64,000 nt of DNA from Denitratimonas yunnanensis (SeqCode) (GTDB lineage Bacteria; Pseudomonadota; Gammaproteobacteria; Xanthomonadales; Xanthomonadaceae): the NCBI GenBank assembly GCA_026410415.1, contig JAPMLR010000003.1:124001-188000 (forward strand), in the 5' to 3' direction. Of the stretch, positions 17,879-26,659 are shown one piece after another. The stretch's first letter is position 1. Each line of letters opens with the position of its first letter. The notes beneath the pieces were generated by a model. That model saw only the letters and a list, made by a program, of their open reading frames with translations. It had not been told where the DNA came from and did no database searches. Both the position numbers and the translations under genes were made by a program.

Positions 17879-19117
17879 TTACTTCACCTTGACGCTGCCC
17901 TTCAGCCCGGCTTCCTCGCGCAGCGCCTGCGCGCGGTCGGTCTTTTCCCACGAGAACGCGGTGTAGGCGTTGCCGCTGGCATCGACGATGTTCTTCGGCT
18001 TGCGCCCGAAGTGGCCATAGGCGGCGGTGTCGCGGTAGATCGGGTGGATCAGGTCGAGCATCTGGATGATGCCGTAGGGACGCAGGTCGAAGTGCTTGCG
18101 GATCAGCTTTTCGATCTTGGCATCGGCGATTTTGCCGGTACCGAAGGTGGTGACCGAGATCGAGGTCGGCTCGGCCACGCCGATGGCGTAGGACACCTGG
18201 ATCTCGCACTTGTCGGCCAGGCCGGCAGCAACGATGTTCTTGGCAACGTAGCGCGCGGCATAAGCGGCGGAGCGATCCACTTTCGATGGATCCTTGCCCG
18301 AGAACGCACCACCACCATGACGGGCCATACCGCCGTAGGTGTCGACGATGATCTTGCGGCCAGTGAGGCCGCAGTCGCCCACCGGGCCGCCGATCACGAA
18401 GATGCCGGTCGGATTGATGTGCACCTTGTTCTTCGGCAGCTTCTTCAGCCATTCGGCAGGCAGCACCGGCTTGAGGATGTGCTCGTACACGCCCTCGACG
18501 ATGTCTTTCTGCTTGATGCCCGGATCATGCTGGGTGGACAGCACCACGGCATCCAGGCCGATCACGTCGTTGCCGTCGTAACGCAGCGTGACCTGGCTCT
18601 TGGCGTCCGGGCGCAGCCACGGCAGCGGCGAGTTCTTCTTCTTGCGCACCTTGGCCTGCTGTTCGACCAGACGGTGCGAGTAGTAGATCGGCGCAGGCAT
18701 GAACTCGGGCGCCTCGTTGCAGGCATAGCCGAACATCAGGCCCTGATCGCCTGCGCCCTGTTCTTCGGGCTTCTTCTTTTTCTTGTCGTTGCCATCCACG
18801 CCGGCGGCGATGTCGGGCGACTGCTTGCCGAGCATGTTGATGATGGCGCAGGTATGGCCGTCGAAACCGACATCGGAATTGTCGTAGCCGATGTCGTTGA
18901 TGACGCCGCGCGCCAGGGCTTCGATATCGACCCAGGCATCGGTGGTGACTTCGCCGGCGACGATGGCGGCGCCGGTCTTGACCAGCGTCTCGCACGCCAC
19001 GCGTGCGCGCTTGTCCTGGGCGAGGATCGCGTCGAGCACGGCATCGGAAATCTGGTCGGCGATCTTGTCCGGATGGCCTTCGGATACCGATTCGGACGTG
19101 AAGAGGTGGCTGCTCAT
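17879..19117 (-). CDS. metK: S-adenosylmethionine synthetase
   Basis: Makes S-adenosylmethionine from methionine and ATP in the cytoplasm. It has 412 residues, longer than E. coli MetK (384), partly because of a lysine-rich insert ([19 protein letters not shown]) before the GLMFGYA block. Visible are [11 protein letters not shown] at 8-18, the flexible-loop region, the phosphate-binding GGGAFSGKD and the C-terminal GHFGR segment. The start is ATG 19117; the longer frame overlaps coaE. The leader has two mutually exclusive short hairpins around the Shine-Dalgarno. coaE lies 103 bases upstream on the same strand. Confidence 0.97.
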   Translation of the reverse strand: MSSHLFTSESVSEGHPDKIADQISDAVLDAILAQDKRARVACETLVKTGAAIVAGEVTTDAWVDIEALARGVINDIGYDNSDVGFDGHTCAIINMLGKQSPDIAAGVDGNDKKKKKPEEQGAGDQGLMFGYACNEAPEFMPAPIYYSHRLVEQQAKVRKKKNSPLPWLRPDAKSQVTLRYDGNDVIGLDAVVLSTQHDPGIKQKDIVEGVYEHILKPVLPAEWLKKLPKNKVHINPTGIFVIGGPVGDCGLTGRKIIVDTYGGMARHGGGAFSGKDPSKVDRSAAYAARYVAKNIVAAGLADKCEIQVSYAIGVAEPTSISVTTFGTGKIADAKIEKLIRKHFDLRPYGIIQMLDLIHPIYRDTAAYGHFGRKPKNIVDASGNAYTAFSWEKTDRAQALREEAGLKGSVKVK

Positions 19118-19220
19118 TTCAGGTTTATATCCTTTGATTCGGATGAAGGGATCAAAAAGCGGGCGCGCATGATACTGCCGCACGGTCGCGACTGCATCAA
19201 TGGCGGTTGAACAGGATGCA

Positions 19221-19838
19221 TCACGGTCTGATGGTGATGGCCAGCGCGACATAGCGCGCATGCAGACGCGCCACGATGTCGTCCAGCCGCTCGATCGGGC
19301 CGTCGTTGGTGAGCGCGTCATCGGCCAAGGCGAGGCGCGAGGCGCGGTCTGCCTGGGCCGCGAGCATGCGCTCGGCGGCCGCGCGATCCAGCGCGTCGCG
19401 CCACATGGCACGCTGGATCTGCACCTCGCGTGGTACATCCACGACCAGGACGCGGTCCAGCCAGTGGTAGCGATGCGTGGATTCGGCGAGCAGCGGGATG
19501 GCGACCAGCACCAGTGCAGGCCCCGGCGCCGTCGCCAGCGCGTGAAGGCGGTCATGCACGCGCGGATGCAGGATCGCGTTGAGTCGAGCACGCGCGGCAT
19601 CGTCGTTGAAGACCACGGCACGCAATGCGGCGCGGTCGAGGCGATCGCTGGCATCCAGCATCTGCTGTCCGAATGTTCCGACGATTTCCGCCAGCGCCGG
19701 CTCGCCCGGTTCGACCAGTTCGCGCGCGACGATGTCGGCATCGAACACCGGAACACCCTGTTCGGAAAATCGCGCGGTGACCGCGGACTTGCCCGAGCCG
19801 ATCCCGCCGGTGACGCCGATGACGAACGGGCGCGTCAC
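19221..19838 (-). CDS. coaE: Dephospho-CoA kinase
   Basis: Last step of coenzyme A synthesis: ATP-dependent phosphorylation of the ribose 3'-hydroxyl of dephospho-CoA. It has 205 residues, normal for the family. The P-loop GGIGSGKS is at residues 11-18, the [10 protein letters not shown] block (substrate Asp) follows at about 33, and the lid region is near HPRVHDRL. The start codon overlaps the stop of the upstream LuxR-type regulator by four bases, so the two are co-translated. metK follows after 103 bases and may be in the same transcript. Confidence 0.95.
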   Translation of the reverse strand: MTRPFVIGVTGGIGSGKSAVTARFSEQGVPVFDADIVARELVEPGEPALAEIVGTFGQQMLDASDRLDRAALRAVVFNDDAARARLNAILHPRVHDRLHALATAPGPALVLVAIPLLAESTHRYHWLDRVLVVDVPREVQIQRAMWRDALDRAAAERMLAAQADRASRLALADDALTNDGPIERLDDIVARLHARYVALAITIRP

Positions 19839-20524
19839 GCGGTCGGATCTTCCATGGACCCGGAATCCGCGAGCGTGTCCGGTGCAGACAATGACAATTC
19901 GCGCAGCAACAAGCTGGCTTGAGTCCGGTTGCGAACACCGAGTTTCTCGAAGATCGCGGTGACGTGCGCCTTCACCGTGCGCTCCTGGACATCCAGTCGG
20001 TCGGCGATCTGCTTGTTGAGAAGGCCTTCTGCGATGAGTGCGAGGACGCGGAATTGTTGTGCGGTCAGCCGTGAGAGGCGCACTGCCAGATCGGCATCGA
20101 CCGGATCGGACGCGGTGTGGACAAGGGTGGCGCGCAGGTCATCCGGCAACCAGGTGTCGCACGCCAGCATCGCGGCGATGGCGCGGCGGATATCGTCCAT
20201 GCTGGTGCGTTTCGGGATGAAGCCCGCAGCGCCATGGTCGAGCGCGCGGCGCACCACGCGCGGGTCATCGTTGCCCGAGCACACCACCACGGCCACGGCC
20301 GGAAACTGGGCGCGCAAGGCGGCGAGACCGGCGAGGCCGTGGTTGCCGGGCATGTGCAGGTCCAGCAGGACCAGATCCACGCGCGGATCGCTTTCCAGCG
20401 TGGCGAGGGCCGTGGCCAGATCGGCTGCTTCCAGCACCTCGCAATCGGGCGCGGCTGCCAGCGCCGCTTGGGTGAGCGCGGCACGGAACAGCGGGTGGTC
20501 GTCAGCGATCAGCAGTACGGGCAT
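19835..20524 (-). CDS. NarL/FixJ-type response regulator
   Basis: A 229-residue response regulator with receiver domain 1-118, acidic residues D8/D9 and phospho-acceptor D55 (LLDLHMPG). A LuxR-type helix-turn-helix follows at about 148-205 (NKQIADRLDVQERTVKAHV). No histidine kinase gene is adjacent, so it is an orphan here. It overlaps coaE by four bases, an odd pairing of a regulator with a housekeeping enzyme. Such regulators next to acetoacetate or 3-hydroxybutyrate genes in other bacteria respond to carbon supply, and bdhA is its upstream neighbour, 39 bases away on the same strand. That link is inference. Confidence 0.92.
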   Translation of the reverse strand: MPVLLIADDHPLFRAALTQAALAAAPDCEVLEAADLATALATLESDPRVDLVLLDLHMPGNHGLAGLAALRAQFPAVAVVVCSGNDDPRVVRRALDHGAAGFIPKRTSMDDIRRAIAAMLACDTWLPDDLRATLVHTASDPVDADLAVRLSRLTAQQFRVLALIAEGLLNKQIADRLDVQERTVKAHVTAIFEKLGVRNRTQASLLLRELSLSAPDTLADSGSMEDPTA

Positions 20525-20563
20525 GCGTCCGATTATCGCGGGCCGCGTCCGCCTTGTCTGCCC

Positions 20564-21325
20564 TTATTGGATGGTCCAGCCGCCATCCACCGTGATCGCC
20601 TGCCCGGTGATGTTGCGTGCCACCGGCGACATGAGGAACGCGGTGATGCCAGCCAGTTCCTCGAAGGTGATGAACACACCCTTGGGCATCGGCTTGAGCA
20701 TGATCTCGCTCACTACCTGTTCTTCGGGAATGTTGTTGGTGCGTGCCTGATCGGCAATCTGCTTTTCCACCAGCGGTGTCTTCACGTAGGTGGGGCAGAT
20801 GGTGTTGATGGTGATGTCGGTATCGGCCGTTTCCAGTGCCAACACTTTGGAGAGCCCGAGCAGGCCATGCTTGGCCGACACGTAGGCACTCTTGTATCGG
20901 CTGGCGACCAGCGAGTGGATCGAGCCGATGTTGACGATTCTGCCGAAGCCGCGCTCGCGCATCGAAGGCAGCACGGCCTGGGTGATGCGAGCCACGCCGG
21001 TCAACATCACCTCGACGAGGAAGCCCCATTTGGCGATCGGAAATTCCTCCAGCGGACTGACGTGCTGCAGGCCGGCGTTGTTCACCAGCACATCCACCGG
21101 GCGTGACAGCGCGGCCAGAAGCGCGGCGACGCTGGCGTCGGAGGTGACATCGAGCGCATGCGATTCGGCCGAGCCGCCCGCGGCGCGAATGGCCTGGGCG
21201 ATCTGGGCAGCGGCGTCGGCATTGAGGTCGGTGACGATGAGATGGTGGCCTTGCGTGGCCAGGTTCTCGGCAATGCCGGCACCGATGCCGCTGCCGGCGC
21301 CGGTGACGAGGACGGTGTGGGGCAT
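20564..21325 (-). CDS. bdhA: 3-hydroxybutyrate dehydrogenase
   Basis: NAD-dependent short-chain dehydrogenase that interconverts (R)-3-hydroxybutyrate and acetoacetate, the step that recovers carbon from degraded polyhydroxybutyrate. It has 253 residues. Visible are the TGAGSGIG nucleotide-binding loop, NNAG, the catalytic Ser/Tyr/Lys in IGSIHSLVA and SAYVSAKHG, and the GQAITVDGGW end. The block HSLVASRYKSAYVSAKHGLL is characteristic of this enzyme among SDRs. Two in-frame ATGs exist (21337 and 21325); GGAG lies seven bases before 21325, so I take that one. It fits the nearby PHA genes. Confidence 0.9.
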   Translation of the reverse strand: MPHTVLVTGAGSGIGAGIAENLATQGHHLIVTDLNADAAAQIAQAIRAAGGSAESHALDVTSDASVAALLAALSRPVDVLVNNAGLQHVSPLEEFPIAKWGFLVEVMLTGVARITQAVLPSMRERGFGRIVNIGSIHSLVASRYKSAYVSAKHGLLGLSKVLALETADTDITINTICPTYVKTPLVEKQIADQARTNNIPEEQVVSEIMLKPMPKGVFITFEELAGITAFLMSPVARNITGQAITVDGGWTIQ

Positions 21326-21438
21326 CGCAATCTCCATGAAGTCGCGTGGTCGCGTGTGGCGGTGGATGCGAAGCCTAGCAGGGCGTCATGCGGCTGTAGG
21401 TCGGACGAAAGTACGAGGGCGCTTGCATGGGGTGTCAT

Positions 21439-22767
21439 TCAGCGCCAGAACGGGATGCGTATCGTCGGGCGTGGCGGCGCATCGTCTTTCGTCGCTTTCG
21501 CGGCGGTGGCGTCAGGCGTGTCGCCGTAACGCAGGCTCAATTCGTGCCGGCCGCGCGCGAGGTCGCGCACGTCGATGCGAGCCACCACGCCGCGCAGCTG
21601 CTGTCTCGGTTCGCTGCCGAAATCGAAATTCGCGTCGGAAACGGGCATGCCGTCGATGGCGAGGATATAGCGCTGCGGCAGACAGGCCAGCACCGCTTCC
21701 GGGTCGGGTGGGTCCGATTCGCCCAGCGCAGGGCACAGGCGCTTGAGTGCAAGCGTATCCGGGGTGGGACGGAACGGAATGAAGACGCGCAACCAGTCGC
21801 CCTGTATTTCTTCGGACGGGATGTGCACCGCGGGCAGCAGGCTGTCGAGGTGGACGCGTTGATCGGCATAGTGCCGAGGATCCAGGGTGCGTCCGGCCTT
21901 GTTGTCAGCCGGGAGCAGGCTGTAGCCATCCGGATCGAACATCGGTGTGCGCGTTTCCATCCGTCCGGTCGACACCAGAAGCAGCATCAACATCACGGCC
22001 ACCATCAGGTAATTGCCGCGCCGGCCGCCGGCGTGGCTGACGAACAACATCAAGGGATAGTTCGTGCCGCTCACGAAGGGCAGGCGGGACATGCTTCGAC
22101 AGCTGGCATCCATGAAACGTTCCAGGCGCGGGTAACGTCCGCTTCGCGTGCGGGCGAGGCTGTCGATGGAATAAAGCGCCAGATAAGGGACGAAAAAAAC
22201 AGCCATCACGGCGATCATCACGGTCGCCAGTTCGAACTGGCGACCGGACAATTCGTGGACGAGCACCGCCAGCACGATCATCACCACCACCGTGATCGCG
22301 ATGCCCAGCGTCATGAAGGTGAGGCCGACGCCGAAGCCGAACACCTGGCTGGCTCGGTTGTCGTAACGCTCGATGGCATCATCAAGCGGCAGCGTTTGCT
22401 CTCGCACCGTCTTGAGGAACGAAGGTCCCCAGGAGGTCATGCCTTTCCAGTTCACCCCCTCGGGGTAAACGGAGGCCAGGCCGACCAGCGCCACCCAGTA
22501 GCCGCGTACGCACAGATGCATGAGAAAGGTCGCAATCAGTGCCAGACAAGCCGTCATCAGGTACATGTAAGGCAGTATCAGGGCGGCTTGGTAAGCGGCT
22601 TCCAGCCGTGGCGCGAAGCCGTAGTAAAGCCGATCCAGCAGGTCGGGCGCCTGCATCAGCGAGAACACCGTTGCACCGGAGATCAGCAGTTCCATTTCCC
22701 AGGTAGGCGTGGTGCGGCGGGGCAATGGATCGCGGCCCGTCGGCATGGGAATGGGTGATTCGCTCAT
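21439..22767 (-). CDS. Multi-pass membrane protein of unknown function
   Basis: A 442-residue protein I do not recognise. A cytoplasmic N-terminus (residues 1-30) leads to about five or six hydrophobic segments: near 35-50, 70-110, 165-200, 205-225 and 275-295. The last one (YLMVAVMLMLLLVSTGRM) is followed by a soluble C-terminal region of about 150 residues, probably periplasmic, ending in a Pro/Arg-rich tail. The C-terminal part contains LPQRYILAIDGMPV and RHELSLRYGD, which look like beta strands. The start ATG 22767 has AGGAAA upstream. It lies divergent to phaE with 70 bases between, but whether it belongs to PHA metabolism is unknown. Confidence 0.8.
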   Translation of the reverse strand: MSESPIPMPTGRDPLPRRTTPTWEMELLISGATVFSLMQAPDLLDRLYYGFAPRLEAAYQAALILPYMYLMTACLALIATFLMHLCVRGYWVALVGLASVYPEGVNWKGMTSWGPSFLKTVREQTLPLDDAIERYDNRASQVFGFGVGLTFMTLGIAITVVVMIVLAVLVHELSGRQFELATVMIAVMAVFFVPYLALYSIDSLARTRSGRYPRLERFMDASCRSMSRLPFVSGTNYPLMLFVSHAGGRRGNYLMVAVMLMLLLVSTGRMETRTPMFDPDGYSLLPADNKAGRTLDPRHYADQRVHLDSLLPAVHIPSEEIQGDWLRVFIPFRPTPDTLALKRLCPALGESDPPDPEAVLACLPQRYILAIDGMPVSDANFDFGSEPRQQLRGVVARIDVRDLARGRHELSLRYGDTPDATAAKATKDDAPPRPTIRIPFWR

Positions 22768-22837
22768 GAAGGTTTCCTGACGCCGCCGATATGCGTTGCG
22801 CGGCATACTATGCGCAAACCCGCAACGGAGGCAGCAG

Positions 22838-24067
22838 ATGTTCACCGCAAGTGGCGCGCAGGATTCCGGTTTCGACGTCTGGTTGCGTCCATTCCGTGAT
22901 GCGTTGGCGGCATTCCAGCCGGCGGCATTCAGCGGCGCGGGCGCGATGCCGGGCATGGGGACGTGGCCCGGTGCGGGGTGGATGCCGGGCGCAACCACCT
23001 CGGCGGGATTTCCCGGCATGAGCGCATGGCCTGGTCAAACGGTGGGCGGTTTCGTGCCGGGCATGACCGCGCCCGGCATGGCCGGCCCGTTCGCGGCGAT
23101 GTTCGAACAGCTTTCCGCGCTGGCGCAGGGGCAATGGCAACAGTTCGCCGGCCACGTCGGTGGCGAGGCAGGCAATGCCACTGACGCGATGTCGCAATGG
23201 CGGCATGCGCTCGAAGGCATGGTCCCGGCGGCGAACGCCGCGTTCGACGTTTCCGCGATGCGCGGCATGGACAAGCAGGCGCTGCGCGATTCGCTTTCCA
23301 CTCCACCGGTCGGGCCGCTGCGCGAGCACGTGCAGCGCTGGCAGCAGGCGGTGCTGGCGCATCTGGATCATCAGGAGGCTGCCCAGGCCTTCTCTGCGCA
23401 ACTGGGCGAGATCATGAAGCTGGCGTTGACATACTACGAGCGTCGCCTGGCCGCGCGTGTCGAATCGGGACAACCGCAGGTCTCGATGCGCGCGCTGTTC
23501 GACGAGTGGATCGAGGCGGGTGAGCAGGCCTGGGCCGAACGCGCCGGCAGCGATGCCTTCGTCACCGCATTCGGGCACTACACCAATACGCAGATGCGGG
23601 TGCGCGCCGCAATGGACGATCAGATCAACAGGGTGGCCGAAAGCCTCGGTCTGCCCACGCGTGTCGAGGTGGAAAGCGACCATCGCCGCATCGCGATGCT
23701 GGAGCGCGAACTGCGCCGGATACGCGACGAGTTGGATCAGCTTCAGCGCGGCCCGGCACAGGTTCCGGCAGCACCGACCGCGGCGGAAAAACCGCGCGTG
23801 GTGCCGATTCGCCCGGATCTGGCGGTGGCCGCCGAAACCGCGTCGGCCAAGTCGCGCCGCGCCAAGGCGGCGAAGGCGTCAAAGGCCGGAAAAAATGCAC
23901 CCGGCAAAACCGCGCCGCGTCCGGGCAAACGCGGCAAGCCCGCGAAGCCGGAACGTTCCAGCGTATCGGCCACGGTGCTCCCCATCGTCGCAGCGCCGCG
24001 CGCCATCGGCGGTGCAGGCAAGGTCGCGCGCGATGAAGCCGCGCCGCGCCGGAGGGCCGGCAAATGA
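22838..24067 (+). CDS. phaE: Class III polyhydroxyalkanoate synthase subunit PhaE, with Lys-rich tail
   Basis: Non-catalytic partner of the class III PHA synthase. It has 409 residues from ATG 22838, which has GGAGG six bases upstream. Residues 33-84 are Gly/Pro/Met-rich with repeated P-G-M units. The PhaE core spans about 85-315 (ALTYYERRLAARVESGQPQV and FGHYTNTQMRVRAAMDDQIN), including a predicted coiled coil near 285-312. The last 90 residues are Lys/Ala/Pro-rich (AKAAKASKAGKNAPGK), like histone H1 or PhaF tails. Its stop overlaps the phaC start (ATGA). The tail suggests granule binding to nucleic acid (inference). Confidence 0.9.
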   Translation: MFTASGAQDSGFDVWLRPFRDALAAFQPAAFSGAGAMPGMGTWPGAGWMPGATTSAGFPGMSAWPGQTVGGFVPGMTAPGMAGPFAAMFEQLSALAQGQWQQFAGHVGGEAGNATDAMSQWRHALEGMVPAANAAFDVSAMRGMDKQALRDSLSTPPVGPLREHVQRWQQAVLAHLDHQEAAQAFSAQLGEIMKLALTYYERRLAARVESGQPQVSMRALFDEWIEAGEQAWAERAGSDAFVTAFGHYTNTQMRVRAAMDDQINRVAESLGLPTRVEVESDHRRIAMLERELRRIRDELDQLQRGPAQVPAAPTAAEKPRVVPIRPDLAVAAETASAKSRRAKAAKASKAGKNAPGKTAPRPGKRGKPAKPERSSVSATVLPIVAAPRAIGGAGKVARDEAAPRRRAGK

Positions 24068-25128
24068 TCGCGCCCTTTTCCATCGATCCGACCCAATGGG
24101 CGCAGGAAGCCCTCGATGTCCGCCGCCGCCTTGCCGTCGGCCCGCGCACGCTGCGCGAGGTGGGGGACGTGGACTTCGGCTGTTCGCCCAAGGACGCCGT
24201 CTACCGCGACGACAAGCTCACCTTGTACCGCTACGCCAACCCGAACCGGCGCAAGGATGCGGTTCCGCTGCTGATCTGCTATGCCTTGGTGAATCGGCCG
24301 TACATGGTCGATCTGCAGGAAAACCGCTCGCTGGTACGAGGCCTGCTCGCTCGCGGCGAGGACGTCTACTTGATCGACTGGGGCTACCCGGACCGATCGG
24401 ATCGTTACCTGGACATGGAAGATTACGTCGAGCGCTTTCTCGGCGGCTGCGTGGATTTCCTGCGCCGCACGCACGATGTGGACGCGATCAACCTGATCGG
24501 TATCTGCCAGGGTGGCGTGCTCTCGCTGTGCTATTCGGCGCTGCATCCGGACAAGGTGCGCAACCTGATCACCACCGTGACCCCGGTGGACTTCCACACG
24601 CCCGACAACATGCTCTCGCGCTGGGTGCAGCAGATCGACATGGATTTGATGGTCGATACGCTCGGCAATGTGCCGGCCGACCAGATGAATCTGTGTTACC
24701 TGATGCTCAAGCCGTTCCGGCTCAATTTCCAGAAGTACGCGGGATTCATCGACACGCTGGAGGATGCCGGCCAGGTCGAGGATTTCCTGCGGATGGAAAA
24801 GTGGATCTTCGATTCGCCCGATCAGGCGGGCGAGATGCTGCGGCAGTTCGTCAACCAGTTCTACAAGGGCAACGGTTTCGTCAACGGCGGTATCCGTGTC
24901 GGGCCGCGCGCACCGACGCTGCGCGATGTGACGATGCCGGTCCTCAACATCTTCGCCCTGCAGGATCATCTGGTGCCGCCGGATGCCTCACGTGCATTGA
25001 AGGATCTGGTGGGCACGAAGGACTACAGCGAACTGGCCTTCAAGGGGGGGCACATCGGCATTTACGTCTCCAGCCGCGCCCAGCACGAGGTTCCGACCGC
25101 CATCTGCGACTGGCTGTCGCGGCGCTGA
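24064..25128 (+). CDS. phaC: Class III polyhydroxyalkanoate synthase subunit PhaC
   Basis: Catalytic subunit that polymerises (R)-3-hydroxyacyl-CoA into polyhydroxyalkanoate on granules. It has 354 residues, the class III length (class I enzymes are near 590). The alpha/beta-hydrolase fold carries the lipase-like box GICQGG with nucleophile Cys148, the Asp of NIFALQDHLVPP near 303 and the His of KGGHIG near 332. It is co-translated with phaE through a four-base overlap, as expected for a heteromeric synthase. Monomer supply comes from phaB on the opposite strand nearby; no phaA (thiolase) is in the window. Confidence 0.96.
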   Translation: MIAPFSIDPTQWAQEALDVRRRLAVGPRTLREVGDVDFGCSPKDAVYRDDKLTLYRYANPNRRKDAVPLLICYALVNRPYMVDLQENRSLVRGLLARGEDVYLIDWGYPDRSDRYLDMEDYVERFLGGCVDFLRRTHDVDAINLIGICQGGVLSLCYSALHPDKVRNLITTVTPVDFHTPDNMLSRWVQQIDMDLMVDTLGNVPADQMNLCYLMLKPFRLNFQKYAGFIDTLEDAGQVEDFLRMEKWIFDSPDQAGEMLRQFVNQFYKGNGFVNGGIRVGPRAPTLRDVTMPVLNIFALQDHLVPPDASRALKDLVGTKDYSELAFKGGHIGIYVSSRAQHEVPTAICDWLSRR

Positions 25129-25280
25129 GGCCGCGCTGTTCCTGTCTGCGAGGGTCGGCGCTCCGATGCCCGGATGGAGGGGCTGTCGGCTGGAGGCATG
25201 CAGTTCGGCAGGAACCCGCAGGCCGATGCGTCACTACGGGCCGCGTTGCGTGATGGTCCTTGCCCTTCCGGTGCGCGCCG

Positions 25281-25778
25281 TCACTGTTTTTTCGATGACG
25301 GCGTGCGCGATGCCGTGCCGGTGCGTGCGGCATCGGCCGGGATCGAGCTGATCAGTCCCTGCTGAAGGCTCTTCCACATGTCCAGATTGCGCTCGGTCAG
25401 CTGGTTCAGCATGCTCCACGGCGTCTGGCCCATGAGATTGGACAGCTGGCTGCGGAACTGGGTTTGCTGATCCAGGAACAGTTGCATCGAGCGCTCCAGA
25501 TAATTGCCCATGAAGCCCTGCAAGGCATCGCCGTAGAAGCGGATGATCTGCGTCAGCAGCTCGGTGGAGAAGATCGGCTGCCCGCGTTCCTCGTGCTCGG
25601 CGATGATCTGCAACAGCACGGTGCGGGTGAGATCCTCGCCGCTCTTGGCATCGATCACTTCGAACTTCTCGCCATCGCAGATCAATTGACGCACGTCCTC
25701 CAGGGTGATGTAGCTGGAAATTTCCGTGTCATAGAGACGGCGATTGGGATATTTCTTGATGACGCGGGGTTGTGCCAT
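25281..25778 (-). CDS. phaR: Polyhydroxyalkanoate synthesis repressor PhaR
   Basis: Transcriptional repressor that binds DNA and PHA granules and releases phasin or synthesis genes when polymer forms. It has 165 residues. The N-terminal DNA-binding domain (PHB_acc_N) is residues 1-61, with RVIKKYPNRRLYDTEISSYI. The PHB_acc domain follows (about 70-112, FYGDALQGFMGNYLERSMQL). The tail is Ser/Lys-rich. It converges with phaC and lies 89 bases after phaB on the same strand. Its presence alongside a class III synthase suggests the operators should be near phaE or phaB, but I cannot point to a specific site. Confidence 0.94.
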   Translation of the reverse strand: MAQPRVIKKYPNRRLYDTEISSYITLEDVRQLICDGEKFEVIDAKSGEDLTRTVLLQIIAEHEERGQPIFSTELLTQIIRFYGDALQGFMGNYLERSMQLFLDQQTQFRSQLSNLMGQTPWSMLNQLTERNLDMWKSLQQGLISSIPADAARTGTASRTPSSKKQ

Positions 25779-25867
25779 GACGAGAGCCTGTAGAAAGCGA
25801 CGGAGCGGGCATTAGAGCGTTTGCTCAGGATCGCGTACCCACTCCGGTGTTGCAAGCCGGTGCGGAT

Positions 25868-26608
25868 TCACCAGCCCATGTGATGGCCGCCGTTGATGTC
25901 CAGGTTGGAGCCGGTAATCCAGCTCGCCTGCTCGTCGACGAGGAACGCGACGGCATAGGCGATCTCCTCCGGTGTGCCGAGACGACCGGTCGGGATGTCG
26001 GCGGCGATCTTGGCGCGGACCTCCTCGGGTACGGCCATCACCATGTCGGTGGCGACGTAGCCCGGTGAGACGGTGTTCACCGTGATGCCCAGTTTCGCGT
26101 TCTCGCGCGCCAGGGAAATGGTGAAGCCGTGCATGCCGGCCTTGGCGGCGGCGTAATTGGCCTGGCCGTACTGGCCCTTGAGGCCGTTGATCGAGCTGAT
26201 CTGGATGATCCGCCCCCACTTGCGCTCGCGCATGCCTTCGATCACCGGCCGGGTGACGTTGAACACCGAGTTGAGGTTGGTGTCGATCACGTCATGCCAC
26301 TGCGACGCGCTCATCTTGTGGAAGGTGCCGTCGCGGGTGATGCCGGCGTTGTTGACGAGGATCTCGATCGGGCCCAGCTGCGCCTCGACCTCCCGCACCA
26401 TCGCAGCCGCTTCCTCGGGCGAGGACACATCACCCTTGCTCAGCGCGAAGTCGTAGCCATCGGCCTTCATCCGGGCCTGCCACTCCCGGGCTTTTTCCTC
26501 GTTGCGGTAGTTGGTGGCGACCTTGTGGCCGGCATCGGCCAGACGTTTGCAGATGGCGGTGCCGATGCCACCCGTGCCGCCGGTGACCAGTGCGATACGT
26601 TGCGTCAT
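25868..26608 (-). CDS. phaB: Acetoacetyl-CoA reductase
   Basis: NADPH-dependent short-chain reductase that makes (R)-3-hydroxybutyryl-CoA, the substrate of the PHA synthase. It has 246 residues, the usual length. Visible are TGGTGGIG near the N-terminus, NNAGITRDGTFHKM, the catalytic Ser in ISSINGLKGQYGQ and Y-x-x-x-K in NYAAAKAG, and the end LDINGGHHMGW, which is typical of PhaB. The start is ATG 26608; the frame continues eight codons upstream without a better start. It is followed by phaR; gluQRS lies 51 bases upstream. Confidence 0.95.
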   Translation of the reverse strand: MTQRIALVTGGTGGIGTAICKRLADAGHKVATNYRNEEKAREWQARMKADGYDFALSKGDVSSPEEAAAMVREVEAQLGPIEILVNNAGITRDGTFHKMSASQWHDVIDTNLNSVFNVTRPVIEGMRERKWGRIIQISSINGLKGQYGQANYAAAKAGMHGFTISLARENAKLGITVNTVSPGYVATDMVMAVPEEVRAKIAADIPTGRLGTPEEIAYAVAFLVDEQASWITGSNLDINGGHHMGW

Positions 26609-26659
26609 GTGGAGTTTCCCTCGGTGGTCCACGCTCGGAGTGGCGCGGTTGTCTGGATT

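Noticed and set aside
21427..22758. A 443-codon plus-strand frame opposite the membrane protein gene
   Set aside because: It is rich in His/Gln/Arg without domains or a ribosome site, while the minus frame has a signal-like hydrophobic pattern and AGGAAA before its ATG.
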